Origin: Aquimarina algicola
GTDB lineage: Bacteria; Bacteroidota; Bacteroidia; Flavobacteriales; Flavobacteriaceae
Direction: 5' to 3'
NCBI RefSeq assembly: GCF_006443095.1
Contig: NZ_VFWZ01000004.1
Coordinates: 248,450-312,449, forward strand
DNA: 64,000 nucleotides
A model generated the notes under the pieces. It worked only from the letters and a program-made list of their open reading frames with translations. It was not told the DNA's origin and did not search any database. The position numbers and the translations under genes were made by a program. The stretch's first letter is position 1. Each line of letters begins with the position of its first letter. Shown piece by piece: positions 45,135-54,639 of the stretch.

Positions 45135-46412
45135 TTATGTTTTTTGTTTTTTCTTTTTTGCAGCTGGAAAGAGTACATTATTTAGAATCAAGCGGTACCC
45201 AGGCGAATTAGGGTGTAATTCTAGCTCTGTTTTTGGATCGCCAACTCTATGCGTATAGTCTTCTGGATCATGTCCACCATAAAATGTAAAAAAACCTTTT
45301 CCTTTTATACCATGAATATATCTGGCTTCGCCATTGGTTTTATTTTCTCCTAAAACTAGCACATTTGCTTTTAACTCATTTGGATTATAAGCTGTAGTTT
45401 GTCCCATAAATCCTTTTACTAATGCTGTATGATTTTGGCAAAGCATTGTTGGCACAGGGTCCCATTTTGCAGAAAAATCCATCAAAGTAAAATAATCTGT
45501 TGTTTTAGAAATACGACGTAATCTTGTCATATCGATCGATGAAAATTCATATACCATTGGGCTTCTTTCTAAAGTAAAATTGGTAAAAGCAAATGTTTTA
45601 TTGTAATCAATTTTAGATTGATATCCCGGGTCACTAGGATCACCATCAAACATTGGTTCGCAAATATCAACACCTTCTGCGGCTAAAGCAATTTCAAAAC
45701 TATCTGTCGCGCTACACATGGCAAACATAAAACCACCACCTACAACATAGTCTCTTATTTTTAACGCTACTGCTAATTTTTGTTCTGAAACTTTATCATA
45801 TCCTAATTCTAGTGCTTGCTTTTCTGCTGCAGCTTTCTCTCTAATATACCAGGGTGCAGCTCTATAGGAAGCATAGAATTTTCCATACTGTCCTGTAAAA
45901 TCTTCATGATGCAGATGGAGCCAATCGTATAAGATGAGGTTATCTTCTAAAACTTCTTTATCATAAATAACCTCATAAGGAATTTCTGCAAAAGTTAATA
46001 CCATTGTTACCGCATCATCCCATGGTTGGTTCCCTTTGGGAGAATACACGGCAATCTTAGGTGCTTTTTCTAAGACTACTGCCTCCATATTTTGAGAAGG
46101 GCTGTTAATCTCATTGAGAATATTTTCGGTTTTAGAATTGCTTAATATCTCATAAGAAACTCCTCTAATTTTACATTCTTTACGAATTTCTTCTGAATCC
46201 GGTAATAAAAAAGAACCTCCTCTATAATTGAGTAACCACTTTACTTTTAGATTTTTGCTAAGTGTCCAATATGTAATCCCATATGCTTTCAAATGATTTT
46301 GTTGCTCTTCTGCATCCATAGGTATAAGCACATATGACGCATAAGATTGTAAGGTAAACAATACAATCCCAACACTTACTAGGTATTTTATATAATTTTT
46401 TACCGCATTCAT
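45135..46412 (-). CDS. Conserved exported protein, commonly misnamed asparagine synthetase B
   Basis: This is a 425-aa protein with an N-terminal signal (VGIVLFTLQSYAS). It lacks the N-terminal Cys2 glutaminase and PP-loop of real AsnB. Visible features are VYSPKGNQPWDDAVTMVLTFAEIPYEVIYD, GGGFMFAMCSATDSFE (a Cys in a nucleophile-elbow-like position) and FYGGHDPEDYTHRVGDP. This recalls class I glutamine-amidotransferase/ThuA-like folds. The function is unknown; the asparagine name in databases is not supported by the sequence. It ends in a lysine-rich tail. Confidence 0.75.
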   Translation of the reverse strand: MNAVKNYIKYLVSVGIVLFTLQSYASYVLIPMDAEEQQNHLKAYGITYWTLSKNLKVKWLLNYRGGSFLLPDSEEIRKECKIRGVSYEILSNSKTENILNEINSPSQNMEAVVLEKAPKIAVYSPKGNQPWDDAVTMVLTFAEIPYEVIYDKEVLEDNLILYDWLHLHHEDFTGQYGKFYASYRAAPWYIREKAAAEKQALELGYDKVSEQKLAVALKIRDYVVGGGFMFAMCSATDSFEIALAAEGVDICEPMFDGDPSDPGYQSKIDYNKTFAFTNFTLERSPMVYEFSSIDMTRLRRISKTTDYFTLMDFSAKWDPVPTMLCQNHTALVKGFMGQTTAYNPNELKANVLVLGENKTNGEARYIHGIKGKGFFTFYGGHDPEDYTHRVGDPKTELELHPNSPGYRLILNNVLFPAAKKKKQKT

Positions 46413-46494
46413 TCAACTTCTAGTTTAAAAAACATAAACATAGTCTCTACAAAACTATATCAACATTTTGGGGTTAATCATTTAAAGATGTTGA

Positions 46495-48036
46495 TTAAAA
46501 AGGTACTTCATCATCACCTCCAGAATCGTTCATACTACTCCCAAAAGCTTCATCCGCACTAGGTAAATGACTAGTATTGAATGGTTCTTCTTCTCCTTCA
46601 TTCATTTTAGAATGAAATTCGAAAGGAGTACTGAAATCATCTAAGTTATCAAATTTACCTAAGTGTCCAATAAATTTTAACCTAATATTTTCTAAACCTC
46701 CATTACGGTGTTTGGCAACAATAAACTCTCCTTGCCCCTGAGTAGGTGATCTTTCTTCATCATCCCATTCTTCAATTTTATAATATTCAGGACGGTAAAT
46801 AAAGGCCACAATATCTGCATCCTGCTCTATCGCTCCAGATTCCCTAAGGTCACTTAACAGAGGCCTTTTACTTCCTCCACGTGTTTCTACTGCACGTGAT
46901 AACTGAGATAGTGCTATTACAGGCACGTCTAACTCTTTTGCTAATGCTTTTAAGTTACGAGAAATAGTAGAAATCTCTTGTTCCCTGTTACCATTTTTAC
47001 CTGTTCCCCCAGCTGTCATCAACTGCAAATAATCAATAACAATCATTCGTATACCGTGCTGAGAAGATAATCTACGCGCTTTTGCTCTAAGGTCAAAAAT
47101 AGATAGAGAAGGCGTATCATCAATAAAAAGAGGAGCTTTTTCTAGGTCTTTTACCTTTACATTTAGCTGCTCCCATTCATGTTTTTCTAGTTTTCCAGTA
47201 CGTAGTTTTTCTGAAGACAATCCAGTTTCTGAAGATATTAATCGTGTAATCAGCTGTACCGAAGACATCTCCAATGAGAAAAATGCTACAGGAATATTTT
47301 GACCTACTGCCATATTCCTAGCCATAGAAAGTGTAAGTGCTGTTTTACCCATACCTGGGCGGGCAGCCACGATGATTAAATCACTTGGCTGCCAACCCGA
47401 AGTAAGCTTATCTAACTTATCAAAGCCAGATGGGATTCCACTTAAACCTTCTTTGTTTGAAATCTCCTGGATTTTTTTCTTTGCTTGAATTACTAAACTT
47501 TGAGCTGTCTCTGTAGAACGTTTAATATTTCCTTGCGTAACTTCATATAATTTTGATTCTGCCATATCGAGCAGGTCAAAAACATCTGTAGTTTCATCGT
47601 AGGACTCTTCAATAATTTCATTTGATATTTTAATCAAACTCCTTTGTATGTATTTTTGAAGAATAATACGCGCATGAAACTCTATATGAGCTGAAGACGC
47701 TACTTTTTGAGTAAGTTGTATTAAATAATAATCTCCACCTGCTGCTTCTAACTTAGCATCTTTTTTAAGTTGGCTCGAAACCGTTAATAAGTCAATAGGT
47801 TCAGAGTTTTCAAAGAGCTTATAGATCGCTTCAAAAATATATTGATGTGATTCTCTATAAAAAACATCAGGATTAAGAATATCAATAATTTCATCTACTC
47901 CTTTTTTATCAATCATCATCGCCCCAAGCACAACTTCTTCTAAATCAACTGCTTGAGGAGGTATTTTTCCTTTCTCCAGCGGTATTACGTTCCCCCGACC
48001 GTAATTAATCTGCTGAGTTTGCTGTACTTTTTCCAT
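46495..48036 (-). CDS. dnaB: Replicative DNA helicase
   Basis: This is a 513-aa DnaB. The N-terminal primase-interaction domain (about 27-130; PPQAVDLEEVVLGAMMID) is followed by a linker and the RecA-like ATPase with Walker A GMGKT at residues 228-232, then IDYLQLMTAGG and ALSQLSRAVETRGGSKRPLLSDLRESGAIEQDAD. No intein interrupts it. The C-terminal ~45 residues are acidic and disordered-looking. No DnaC-type loader is nearby; the DciA-like gene at 14908-15204 is a candidate loader. Confidence 0.97.
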   Translation of the reverse strand: MEKVQQTQQINYGRGNVIPLEKGKIPPQAVDLEEVVLGAMMIDKKGVDEIIDILNPDVFYRESHQYIFEAIYKLFENSEPIDLLTVSSQLKKDAKLEAAGGDYYLIQLTQKVASSAHIEFHARIILQKYIQRSLIKISNEIIEESYDETTDVFDLLDMAESKLYEVTQGNIKRSTETAQSLVIQAKKKIQEISNKEGLSGIPSGFDKLDKLTSGWQPSDLIIVAARPGMGKTALTLSMARNMAVGQNIPVAFFSLEMSSVQLITRLISSETGLSSEKLRTGKLEKHEWEQLNVKVKDLEKAPLFIDDTPSLSIFDLRAKARRLSSQHGIRMIVIDYLQLMTAGGTGKNGNREQEISTISRNLKALAKELDVPVIALSQLSRAVETRGGSKRPLLSDLRESGAIEQDADIVAFIYRPEYYKIEEWDDEERSPTQGQGEFIVAKHRNGGLENIRLKFIGHLGKFDNLDDFSTPFEFHSKMNEGEEEPFNTSHLPSADEAFGSSMNDSGGDDEVPF

Positions 48037-48153
48037 ATCTGCGAATGTAAAAAAATTGTAAACAGATGCACCTAAATATAAAGATACGAATGTTCACCAG
48101 TCTTTAACAAAAAGACTGTTAATAAGTAAATTTTATTGTTGATAACCATAAAA

Positions 48154-48180
48154 AAATCTGAAGCTCGACACCTCAGATTT
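48154..48180 (-). terminator. Intrinsic terminator of accA
   Basis: On the minus strand AAATCTGA and TCAGATTT pair around an 11-nt loop and are followed by a seven-T run. It lies 24 nt past the accA stop. Confidence 0.75.
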
Positions 48181-48204
48181 ATGTAATAAGTGATTTTTTA
48201 GGGG

Positions 48205-49158
48205 TTAGTCTTTGAAGACTCCCATGCTCGCATATTTGTCCATTCTTTTTCCCACCAATTGTTCTGGTGATAAGTTTTTTAATTCTTCATAAGAAGACAA
48301 AATTGTATCTCTTACTGTTTCAAAAGTGGTTTCTCTATCACTATGTGCTCCTCCAAGAGGTTCTCTGATAATAGAATCTACAACCTTGAGCTTCACACTA
48401 TCTTTAGCAGTTAATTTTAATGCTTCTGCTGCCTGTTCTTTTTGTTCCCAGCTTCTCCAAAGTATTGAAGAACAGTTTTCTGGAGAAATTACAGAATACC
48501 ATGCATTTTCTAGCATTAACACCTTATCTCCTACTCCTATACCTAATGCTCCGCCACTGGCTCCTTCTCCAATTATAATAACTATAATAGGCACCTTCAA
48601 ACGAGTCATTTCTAGTATATTTCTGGCAATAGCCTCTCCTTGTCCTCTTTCTTCTGCTTCTAGTCCAGGATAAGCTCCGGGGGTATCTACAAAAGTAACT
48701 ACGGGAAGATTAAACTTTTCTGCACTTTTCATTAAGCGCAAAGCTTTACGATATCCTTCTGGATTAGCCATCCCAAAATTTCGATATTGTCTAGTTTTAG
48801 TATTATATCCTTTTTGTTGACCGATAAACATAAAACTTTGGTTTCCTATTTTTCCTAATCCACCAATCATAGCTTTGTCATCTTTTACTGTTCTATCACC
48901 ATGCAACTCTAAAAACGAGTCTCCACAAATTGCATTGATGTAGTCTAAAGTATACGGCCTAGAAGGATGCCTAGATAACTGAACTCTTTGCCAAGGAGTT
49001 AGATTTTTGTATATCTCTTTTTTAGTTTCTTGTAACTTTTTTTCGATTTGTTTGCATGTATCCGTAACATCAACTTCACTTTCTTCGCCTATGGCACATG
49101 CCTTTTCGAACTGTTCTTTTAGTTCTTTAATGGGGAGTTCAAAATCTAGATATTCCAT
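48205..49158 (-). CDS. accA: Acetyl-CoA carboxylase carboxyltransferase subunit alpha
   Basis: This 317-aa subunit, with AccD, transfers CO2 from carboxybiotin to acetyl-CoA to make malonyl-CoA for fatty-acid synthesis. The N-terminal coiled region ([15 protein letters not shown]) is followed by [46 protein letters not shown] and [21 protein letters not shown]. Length matches the usual AccA. It has its own promoter-like box and terminator. Confidence 0.96.
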   Translation of the reverse strand: MEYLDFELPIKELKEQFEKACAIGEESEVDVTDTCKQIEKKLQETKKEIYKNLTPWQRVQLSRHPSRPYTLDYINAICGDSFLELHGDRTVKDDKAMIGGLGKIGNQSFMFIGQQKGYNTKTRQYRNFGMANPEGYRKALRLMKSAEKFNLPVVTFVDTPGAYPGLEAEERGQGEAIARNILEMTRLKVPIIVIIIGEGASGGALGIGVGDKVLMLENAWYSVISPENCSSILWRSWEQKEQAAEALKLTAKDSVKLKVVDSIIREPLGGAHSDRETTFETVRDTILSSYEELKNLSPEQLVGKRMDKYASMGVFKD

Positions 49159-49195
49159 ATCAAGAATTTAATTTATATTAACTAAGGTTAGCTGA

Positions 49196-49203
49196 CAAAT
49201 ATA
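49196..49203 (-). promoter_or_regulatory. Candidate -7 box of accA
   Basis: On the minus strand TATATTTG lies 37 nt ahead of the start. A TTG is present 24 nt further upstream, slightly more than the usual spacing. Confidence 0.4.
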
Positions 49204-49209
49204 AAAACT

Positions 49210-50142
49210 TTACTTCGTAATGTTGTGCAAAGTTGATCCTCTTTTTCGTTTTTTAGCATTTTTAATAATTCCATTGAGGATTACAGTGCTTAAAATAATA
49301 ATTGCACCATAATAAAATTGAGGACTCATTTTTTCTTCCTCTCCAAAAATCATATATGCCAATAGTATTCCATAAACAGGTTCTAAATTGATTGTAAGCA
49401 TCACAGTATAAGGACTTAGGTATTTCATAACCTGCACAGAACCTATAAAAGCATAAGCTGTACAAACAGATGCCAGTACTAATAAATATAGCCAATCTGA
49501 AGTTGAAAGCTGAAAAAATGACCAACTAAATCCTTCTATAGTAGTTCCTATAAAAGTTCTTACAAGTAAGTATATAGTTATTACTCCTACTCCACAAAGT
49601 AATTCATAAAAAGAAATCATTGATGAATCATTTTGTTTTGCAAGTTTGCCATTAATCACTGAAAAAACAGATGATAAAAACGCAGAACAAAGTGCATATA
49701 TAATTCCTAGAAAATAGTCTCCTTCTACTTTAAATATAATATAAAGCCCTAATATTACAAGCACCCCAAAAAACACTTCGTACCAAATCAATTTTCTTTT
49801 GTAGAAAACAGGCTCTAGAATTGATGTGAAAAAAGCTCCTGTAGAAAGCATTGCCAGTGTTATAGATACATTAGACACTTTTATCGCAGCAAAAAAAGTG
49901 ATCCAATGTAATGCAATGACCACTCCGGCAGATAATAGAATCAGAAATGATTTTTTTGAAACTTTTAAGGGTATTTTTTTGAAAAAAATATACAAAAAGA
50001 TAAATCCAGACGCTAGTAGCATTCTGTACCATACTAATGGCAATGCATCAATAGTAATCAACTCTCCTAAGATCGCTGTAAATCCCCAAATGAATACAAT
50101 AAAATGTAGGTGAAGGTAATTTCTTAACTCAACGTTTTGCAT
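49210..50142 (-). CDS. DMT-family (EamA) transporter
   Basis: This is a 310-aa inner-membrane protein with ten hydrophobic helices in two homologous halves, typical of EamA drug/metabolite transporters. The second half ends in PVYGILLAYMIFGEEEKMSPQFYYGAIIILSTVIL. The substrate cannot be inferred. I start at the ATG at 50142 (MQNVELRNYLHLHF), 14 nt inside lptG. An in-frame upstream start at 50181 would overlap lptG by 53 nt. The overlap suggests co-translation with lptG. Confidence 0.9.
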   Translation of the reverse strand: MQNVELRNYLHLHFIVFIWGFTAILGELITIDALPLVWYRMLLASGFIFLYIFFKKIPLKVSKKSFLILLSAGVVIALHWITFFAAIKVSNVSITLAMLSTGAFFTSILEPVFYKRKLIWYEVFFGVLVILGLYIIFKVEGDYFLGIIYALCSAFLSSVFSVINGKLAKQNDSSMISFYELLCGVGVITIYLLVRTFIGTTIEGFSWSFFQLSTSDWLYLLVLASVCTAYAFIGSVQVMKYLSPYTVMLTINLEPVYGILLAYMIFGEEEKMSPQFYYGAIIILSTVILNGIIKNAKKRKRGSTLHNITK

Positions 50143-51199
50143 TATACAATAAATAAATAGCCAAAATACCAAAAGATACATTAGGGAACCAAACTGCTAC
50201 TATTGGAGGAAAATCTGACTGATTCGCAAGTGTTCCCAATACTTTATCAAAGAAAATAAAAATAAAAGCTAGTGATATTCCTACAGCTAGATTAACCCCC
50301 ATACCACCACGTCTTTTCATAGAAGAAACAGCAACACCGATAACAGTAAGAATAAAAGCAGATATAGGAATACTCCATCTTTTGTATGCTACAACTTTAT
50401 ACCTATTAATATCAGAAGAACCTCTTTTACTCTCTTTTTCTATAAATTTACTTAATTCTGTATAATTAAGTGTTTCTGCAACATAAGTCACAGGTGTAAA
50501 TTCGTCAATATTAAATGGTAGTACTGTATCTTTTTTAACCGCTTTTTCTATAATATCTTTATCTTCTAAAACAGTACGTTTTACATAATTTTTTAATTCG
50601 TAAATACTGTCTTTAAATAATATTCTTCTTGCAGAGATTTTCGTTGTTAATTTATTTTCTTTAAAATATTCTATTGTAAAATTGGTTGCTGATTTTTCTA
50701 AAGGCTTAAAATTATTAGCATATAAATACATGCTATCATTTAATTGCCTGTATACGTTTTTAGTTTCTTGTACCTTTTTATTTTTTTTGAGATATGTATA
50801 TTTAAATTCATTAAACCCCTGACTCGCTTTTGGAGCTAAGAATAATCCCATAGCCAATGCACCTATACAAATAATAACAGCACCAATCATATAGGGTCTA
50901 AGAAATCTCCAAAAAGAGACTCCGGAACTCAAAAAAGCAATAATTTCAGTTTTGTTGGCTAGTTTTGATGTAAACCAAATTACAGACAAAAAAACAAAAA
51001 GAGGAAATAATAGATTAGCAAAATAGACTGTAAAATCAAGATAATACCCTATTACAGCTTCAACCGGAACTTTATGCTCAAGCATATTATCGATCTTTTC
51101 AGAAAGGTCTACTATGATTCCTATAGGAATAAAGAGTAGTATCATTGTAAAAAATGTTCCTAAATATCGTTTCAGTATATACCAATCGAGTATTTTCAT
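50129..51199 (-). CDS. lptG: LptF/LptG family lipopolysaccharide export permease
   Basis: This 356-aa permease has three N-terminal helices, a large periplasmic beta-jellyroll (about 130-260) and three C-terminal helices. This is the YjgP/YjgQ layout of the LPS transporter LptB2FG. The first segment (LDWYILKRYLGTFFTMILLF) and the SMKRRGGMGVNLAVGISLAFIFIFFDKV stretch are characteristic. In Bacteroidota the subunits are hard to tell apart; lptG is my choice from the LDWYILKRYL start. It overlaps the EamA gene. Confidence 0.9.
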   Translation of the reverse strand: MKILDWYILKRYLGTFFTMILLFIPIGIIVDLSEKIDNMLEHKVPVEAVIGYYLDFTVYFANLLFPLFVFLSVIWFTSKLANKTEIIAFLSSGVSFWRFLRPYMIGAVIICIGALAMGLFLAPKASQGFNEFKYTYLKKNKKVQETKNVYRQLNDSMYLYANNFKPLEKSATNFTIEYFKENKLTTKISARRILFKDSIYELKNYVKRTVLEDKDIIEKAVKKDTVLPFNIDEFTPVTYVAETLNYTELSKFIEKESKRGSSDINRYKVVAYKRWSIPISAFILTVIGVAVSSMKRRGGMGVNLAVGISLAFIFIFFDKVLGTLANQSDFPPIVAVWFPNVSFGILAIYLLYNAKR

Positions 51200-51279
51200 T
51201 TGCTAATTTTTACTGCCTTACTTGTAAACAGTTTTTACTTTTTAAAAAATTAATTATTTGAACCAACAATTTTTATGTA

Positions 51280-52410
51280 TTACAACCTTTTATCCATTTG
51301 CTTCACCATCATATTTTTCCAAGAATAAAAATCCCCTGCTAATATATGTTTTCTTGCTTCTCTAACTAACCAAAGGTAAAAACCAAGGTTATGAATTGTT
51401 GCTATTTGTCTACCTAGCATTTCATTTACAGAAAAAAGGTGTCTTAGATATGCTTTGGTATACTCTGTATCAACATAAGTGATTCCCATCTCGTCTATTG
51501 GAGAAAAATCATCTTCCCACTTCTTATTTTTTATATTAATTGTACCATGAGCAGTAAATAACATTCCATTACGTCCATTTCTAGTGGGCATAACGCAATC
51601 AAACATATCAACTCCTAAAGCAATATTCTCTAAAATGTTAATAGGGGTACCTACTCCCATTAAATATCTTGGTTTATCTTCTGGCAAAATATCGGTAACT
51701 ACTTCGGTCATCGCATACATTTCTTCTGCAGGTTCACCTACAGACAATCCCCCTATAGCATTACCAACCGCACCTGCATTAGCAATATACTCCGCAGATT
51801 GAATTCTCAAGTCTTTATAGGTACTCCCTTGTACTATCGGAAAAAATGCCTGATCATATCCATACTTAACAGGAATTTTATTTAAATGTTGCATACAACG
51901 ATCCAACCATCTGTGTGTCATATGCATACTACGCTTAGCATAATTATAATCACATGGATAAGGTGTGCACTCATCAAATGCCATGATAATATCGGCACCA
52001 ATTGTGCGTTGAATTTCCATTACATTTTCTGGAGTAAACACATGATAAGAACCATCAATATGTGATTTAAATTTTACTCCTTCTTCTTTTATTTTACGAT
52101 TTGCAGAAAGTGAATATACCTGATACCCACCGCTATCAGTCAAAATATTTCTATCCCAATTCATAAACTTATGCAATCCTCCTGCTTTTTCGAGAATTGA
52201 AGTTTGAGGTCTTAAATACAAATGATATGTGTTTCCCAAAATAATGTCGGGGTTAATATCATTCTTAAGCTCTCGTTGATGTACTCCTTTTACTGTAGCA
52301 ACTGTTCCTACAGGCATAAAAATAGGAGTTTCTATAACACCGTGATCTGTAGTTATATTACCTACTCTAGCCTTACTTAATGCATCTTTACCTAAAAGAT
52401 CAAATTTCAT
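51280..52410 (-). CDS. tgt: tRNA-guanine transglycosylase without the usual zinc cysteines
   Basis: This 376-aa enzyme exchanges guanine-34 for preQ1 in tRNAs with GUN anticodons (queuosine pathway). Catalytic Asp regions are visible: NILTDSGGYQVYSLS, AFDECTPYPCDY, GLSVGEPAEEMY and VDMFDCVMPTRNGRNGMLF. In well-studied bacterial Tgt proteins the next block carries CxCxxC plus a His that bind zinc. Here the block reads DEMGITYVDTEYTKAYL with no cysteine, while the His in ATIHNLGFY remains. This may be a lineage feature of Flavobacteriia. A -7-like box precedes the gene at 52431-52438. Confidence 0.95.
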   Translation of the reverse strand: MKFDLLGKDALSKARVGNITTDHGVIETPIFMPVGTVATVKGVHQRELKNDINPDIILGNTYHLYLRPQTSILEKAGGLHKFMNWDRNILTDSGGYQVYSLSANRKIKEEGVKFKSHIDGSYHVFTPENVMEIQRTIGADIIMAFDECTPYPCDYNYAKRSMHMTHRWLDRCMQHLNKIPVKYGYDQAFFPIVQGSTYKDLRIQSAEYIANAGAVGNAIGGLSVGEPAEEMYAMTEVVTDILPEDKPRYLMGVGTPINILENIALGVDMFDCVMPTRNGRNGMLFTAHGTINIKNKKWEDDFSPIDEMGITYVDTEYTKAYLRHLFSVNEMLGRQIATIHNLGFYLWLVREARKHILAGDFYSWKNMMVKQMDKRL

Positions 52411-52430
52411 CCTTCTTATTTAATAGAGGG

Positions 52431-52438
52431 CAAAGATA
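52431..52438 (-). promoter_or_regulatory. Candidate -7 box of tgt
   Basis: On the minus strand TATCTTTG matches TAnnTTTG, 20 nt before the tgt start. No TTG is found at the expected distance. Confidence 0.35.
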
Positions 52439-52592
52439 GCCAACATATTTAAGTTGAATATAGATTGAAAATCTTTTTATTTAATTTATTAAAAAACAAC
52501 ACTTTAAACGACAACGTATTTAAAACAACACAATGACTCCCTATTATTTTGTTATTAACATTGATTTTTTAATTAAAAGCTATCAATAGATT

Positions 52593-52622
52593 TTGAAGCA
52601 GGTTGTAAAACCTTTATTTTTG
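52593..52622 (+). promoter_or_regulatory. Housekeeping promoter of the transketolase operon
   Basis: TTG (52593-52595), 19 nt, then TATTTTTG (52615-52622) is a full Bacteroidota promoter match. Transcription would begin near 52629, so a coding start at the upstream TTG is excluded and the ATG at 52653 is favoured. Confidence 0.7.
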
Positions 52623-52652
52623 CGGCTTTATTATCAAGAAATCAGTAGCATA

Positions 52653-53498
52653 ATGCCAAAAACAACACAATTAGAAGATTTTGCAACACAAGTGCGTAGA
52701 GATATTTTACGTCAAGTGCATAAAGTAAACTCAGGACACCCAGGAGGTTCTTTGGGATGTACAGAGTTTTTTGTTGCCTTATTTCAAGAAATACTTGAAC
52801 GAAAAAGTGATTTTGATATGGATGGAATTGACGAAGACATTTTTTTCTTGTCTAACGGTCATATTTCACCAGTCTACTACAGTGTACTAGCCCGTAGTGG
52901 ATACTTTCCTGTAGAAGAATTAAATACGTTTAGGCTAATCGACAGTAGATTACAAGGTCATCCTACTACTCATGAAGGCCTACCTGGTATTCGAATCGCC
53001 TCAGGCTCTTTGGGACAAGGGATGTCTGTAGCTATAGGGGCTGCACTAGCAAAAAAACTAAACGATGATCCACATCTTGTATATAGTCTACATGGTGATG
53101 GAGAATTACAAGAAGGTCAAATATGGGAAGCTGTTATGTATGCAGCCGGAAATAAGGTAGATAATTTAATTGCTACTATAGACTACAACGGGCAACAAAT
53201 CGATGGTTCTACGGATGACGTACTTCCTTTAGGAGATTTAAAAGCAAAATTTGAAGCTTTTGGTTGGGATGTTATGGAGATTAAAGAAGGGAACTCTATG
53301 TCTGCTGTTATTGAAGGACTTCGCGAAGCAAAAAATCGAACAGGAAATGGTAAGCCAATTTGTGTTCTTATGCATACAGTAATGGGTAATGGTGTTGATT
53401 TTATGATGCATACACATGCATGGCATGGTAAAGCTCCAAATGACGAACAATTAGAAATAGGATTAGCACAAAATCCAGAAACATTAGGAGATTATTAA
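52653..53498 (+). CDS. Transketolase, N-terminal subunit
   Basis: This 281-aa protein equals the first third of a conventional transketolase, the thiamine-diphosphate pyrophosphate-binding domain. Motifs are KVNSGHPGGSLG, NGHISPVYYSVLA, ASGSLGQGMSVAIGAALA and GDGELQEGQIWEA. Together with the next gene it forms a split enzyme that moves two-carbon units in the pentose phosphate pathway. The start at 52653 follows from the promoter just upstream. The partner gene begins 20 nt after the stop. Confidence 0.94.
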   Translation: MPKTTQLEDFATQVRRDILRQVHKVNSGHPGGSLGCTEFFVALFQEILERKSDFDMDGIDEDIFFLSNGHISPVYYSVLARSGYFPVEELNTFRLIDSRLQGHPTTHEGLPGIRIASGSLGQGMSVAIGAALAKKLNDDPHLVYSLHGDGELQEGQIWEAVMYAAGNKVDNLIATIDYNGQQIDGSTDDVLPLGDLKAKFEAFGWDVMEIKEGNSMSAVIEGLREAKNRTGNGKPICVLMHTVMGNGVDFMMHTHAWHGKAPNDEQLEIGLAQNPETLGDY

Positions 53499-53518
53499 TC
53501 TACCAAACTAAAAAAGAA

Positions 53519-54472
53519 ATGAAAAAATATATAGATACAGGAAAAAAAGATACACGTTCTGGTTTTGGTGCTGGCTTAGAAGAATTAGGGAAGACAAATG
53601 ATAATGTTGTTGCATTATGTGCTGACTTGATAGGTTCGTTAAAAATGGATGCTTTTAAGGCAAATCACCCAGAAAGATTCTTTCAGATTGGAATCGCAGA
53701 GGCAAATATGATGGGAATTGCTGCCGGGCTCACCATTGGTGGAAAAATCCCTTTTACCGGAACATTTGCAAACTTTTCGACAGGAAGAGTTTATGACCAA
53801 ATACGCCAATCTATTGCGTATAGCGGTAAAAATGTAAAAATTTGTGCATCTCACGCCGGATTAACACTTGGTGAAGATGGAGCTACTCATCAAATCTTAG
53901 AAGATATTGGTCTAATGAAAATGCTGCCGGGAATGACGGTAATCAATACTTGTGATTATAATCAAACTAAAGCTGCTACAATTGCAATAGCAAATCATGA
54001 AGGCCCCGTATACTTAAGATTTGGAAGACCTAAAGTAGCTAATTTTACTCCAGAAGATCAAGAATTTGAAATTGGAAAAGCAACTATGCTTCAAGAAGGT
54101 ACAGATGTCACTATCATTGCAACAGGGCATCTGGTCTGGGAAGCTTTGATAGCAGCAGAAAAATTAAATGAAAATGGTGTAAGTGCAGAAGTTATAAATA
54201 TTCACACAATTAAACCATTGGACGAAGAAACAATATTAAATTCTGTAAAAAAGACTGGTTGCGTCGTAACTGCCGAAGAACACAATATTCTTGGAGGATT
54301 AGGAGAAAGCGTTTCTAGAGTATTAGTTAAGAACAATCCTGCTCCACAAGAATTTATTGCTACAAATGATATCTTTGGAGAAAGTGGGACTCCAGAACAG
54401 CTTATGGAAAAATACGGATTAAATGCTGCCGCTATAACCAAAGCCGCTCAAAAAGTATTGACAAGAAAGTAA
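53519..54472 (+). CDS. Transketolase, C-terminal subunit
   Basis: This 317-aa protein covers the pyrimidine-binding and C-terminal domains of transketolase. Features are GFGAGLEELGKTNDNVVALCADLIGS, FFQIGIAEANMMGIAAGLTIGG with the conserved Glu, and SHAGLTLGEDGATHQILEDIGLM. The ending (ITKAAQKVLTRK) is complete. Splitting of transketolase into two adjacent genes is common in Bacteroidota, so this is not a frameshift: each half has its own start and stop and clear spacing. Confidence 0.94.
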   Translation: MKKYIDTGKKDTRSGFGAGLEELGKTNDNVVALCADLIGSLKMDAFKANHPERFFQIGIAEANMMGIAAGLTIGGKIPFTGTFANFSTGRVYDQIRQSIAYSGKNVKICASHAGLTLGEDGATHQILEDIGLMKMLPGMTVINTCDYNQTKAATIAIANHEGPVYLRFGRPKVANFTPEDQEFEIGKATMLQEGTDVTIIATGHLVWEALIAAEKLNENGVSAEVINIHTIKPLDEETILNSVKKTGCVVTAEEHNILGGLGESVSRVLVKNNPAPQEFIATNDIFGESGTPEQLMEKYGLNAAAITKAAQKVLTRK

Positions 54473-54493
54473 AATCAATTCTACAATAACTAT

Positions 54494-54528
54494 AAAAGCC
54501 CTTTTGAACATACTTCAAAAGGGCTTTT
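54494..54528 (+). terminator. Intrinsic terminator of the transketolase operon
   Basis: Perfect 15-bp arms (AAAAGCCCTTTTGAA and complement) with a 5-nt loop, ending in T4, lie 21 nt beyond the stop. Confidence 0.88.
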
Positions 54529-54639
54529 ACTTTCTTACAAATAGAATAAAATACAATTTTATCCGTTTTCTTTATACACTAGCCTAAAGACCAAAATCAC
54601 TCTAATTTTATTAATTTTTAAAAAAGTAAATTAATTACA

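Noticed and set aside
52653..54472. Transketolase split read as a frameshift
   Set aside because: Each half has its own stop or start, a 20-nt spacer and complete domain edges; split transketolase is normal in this phylum.
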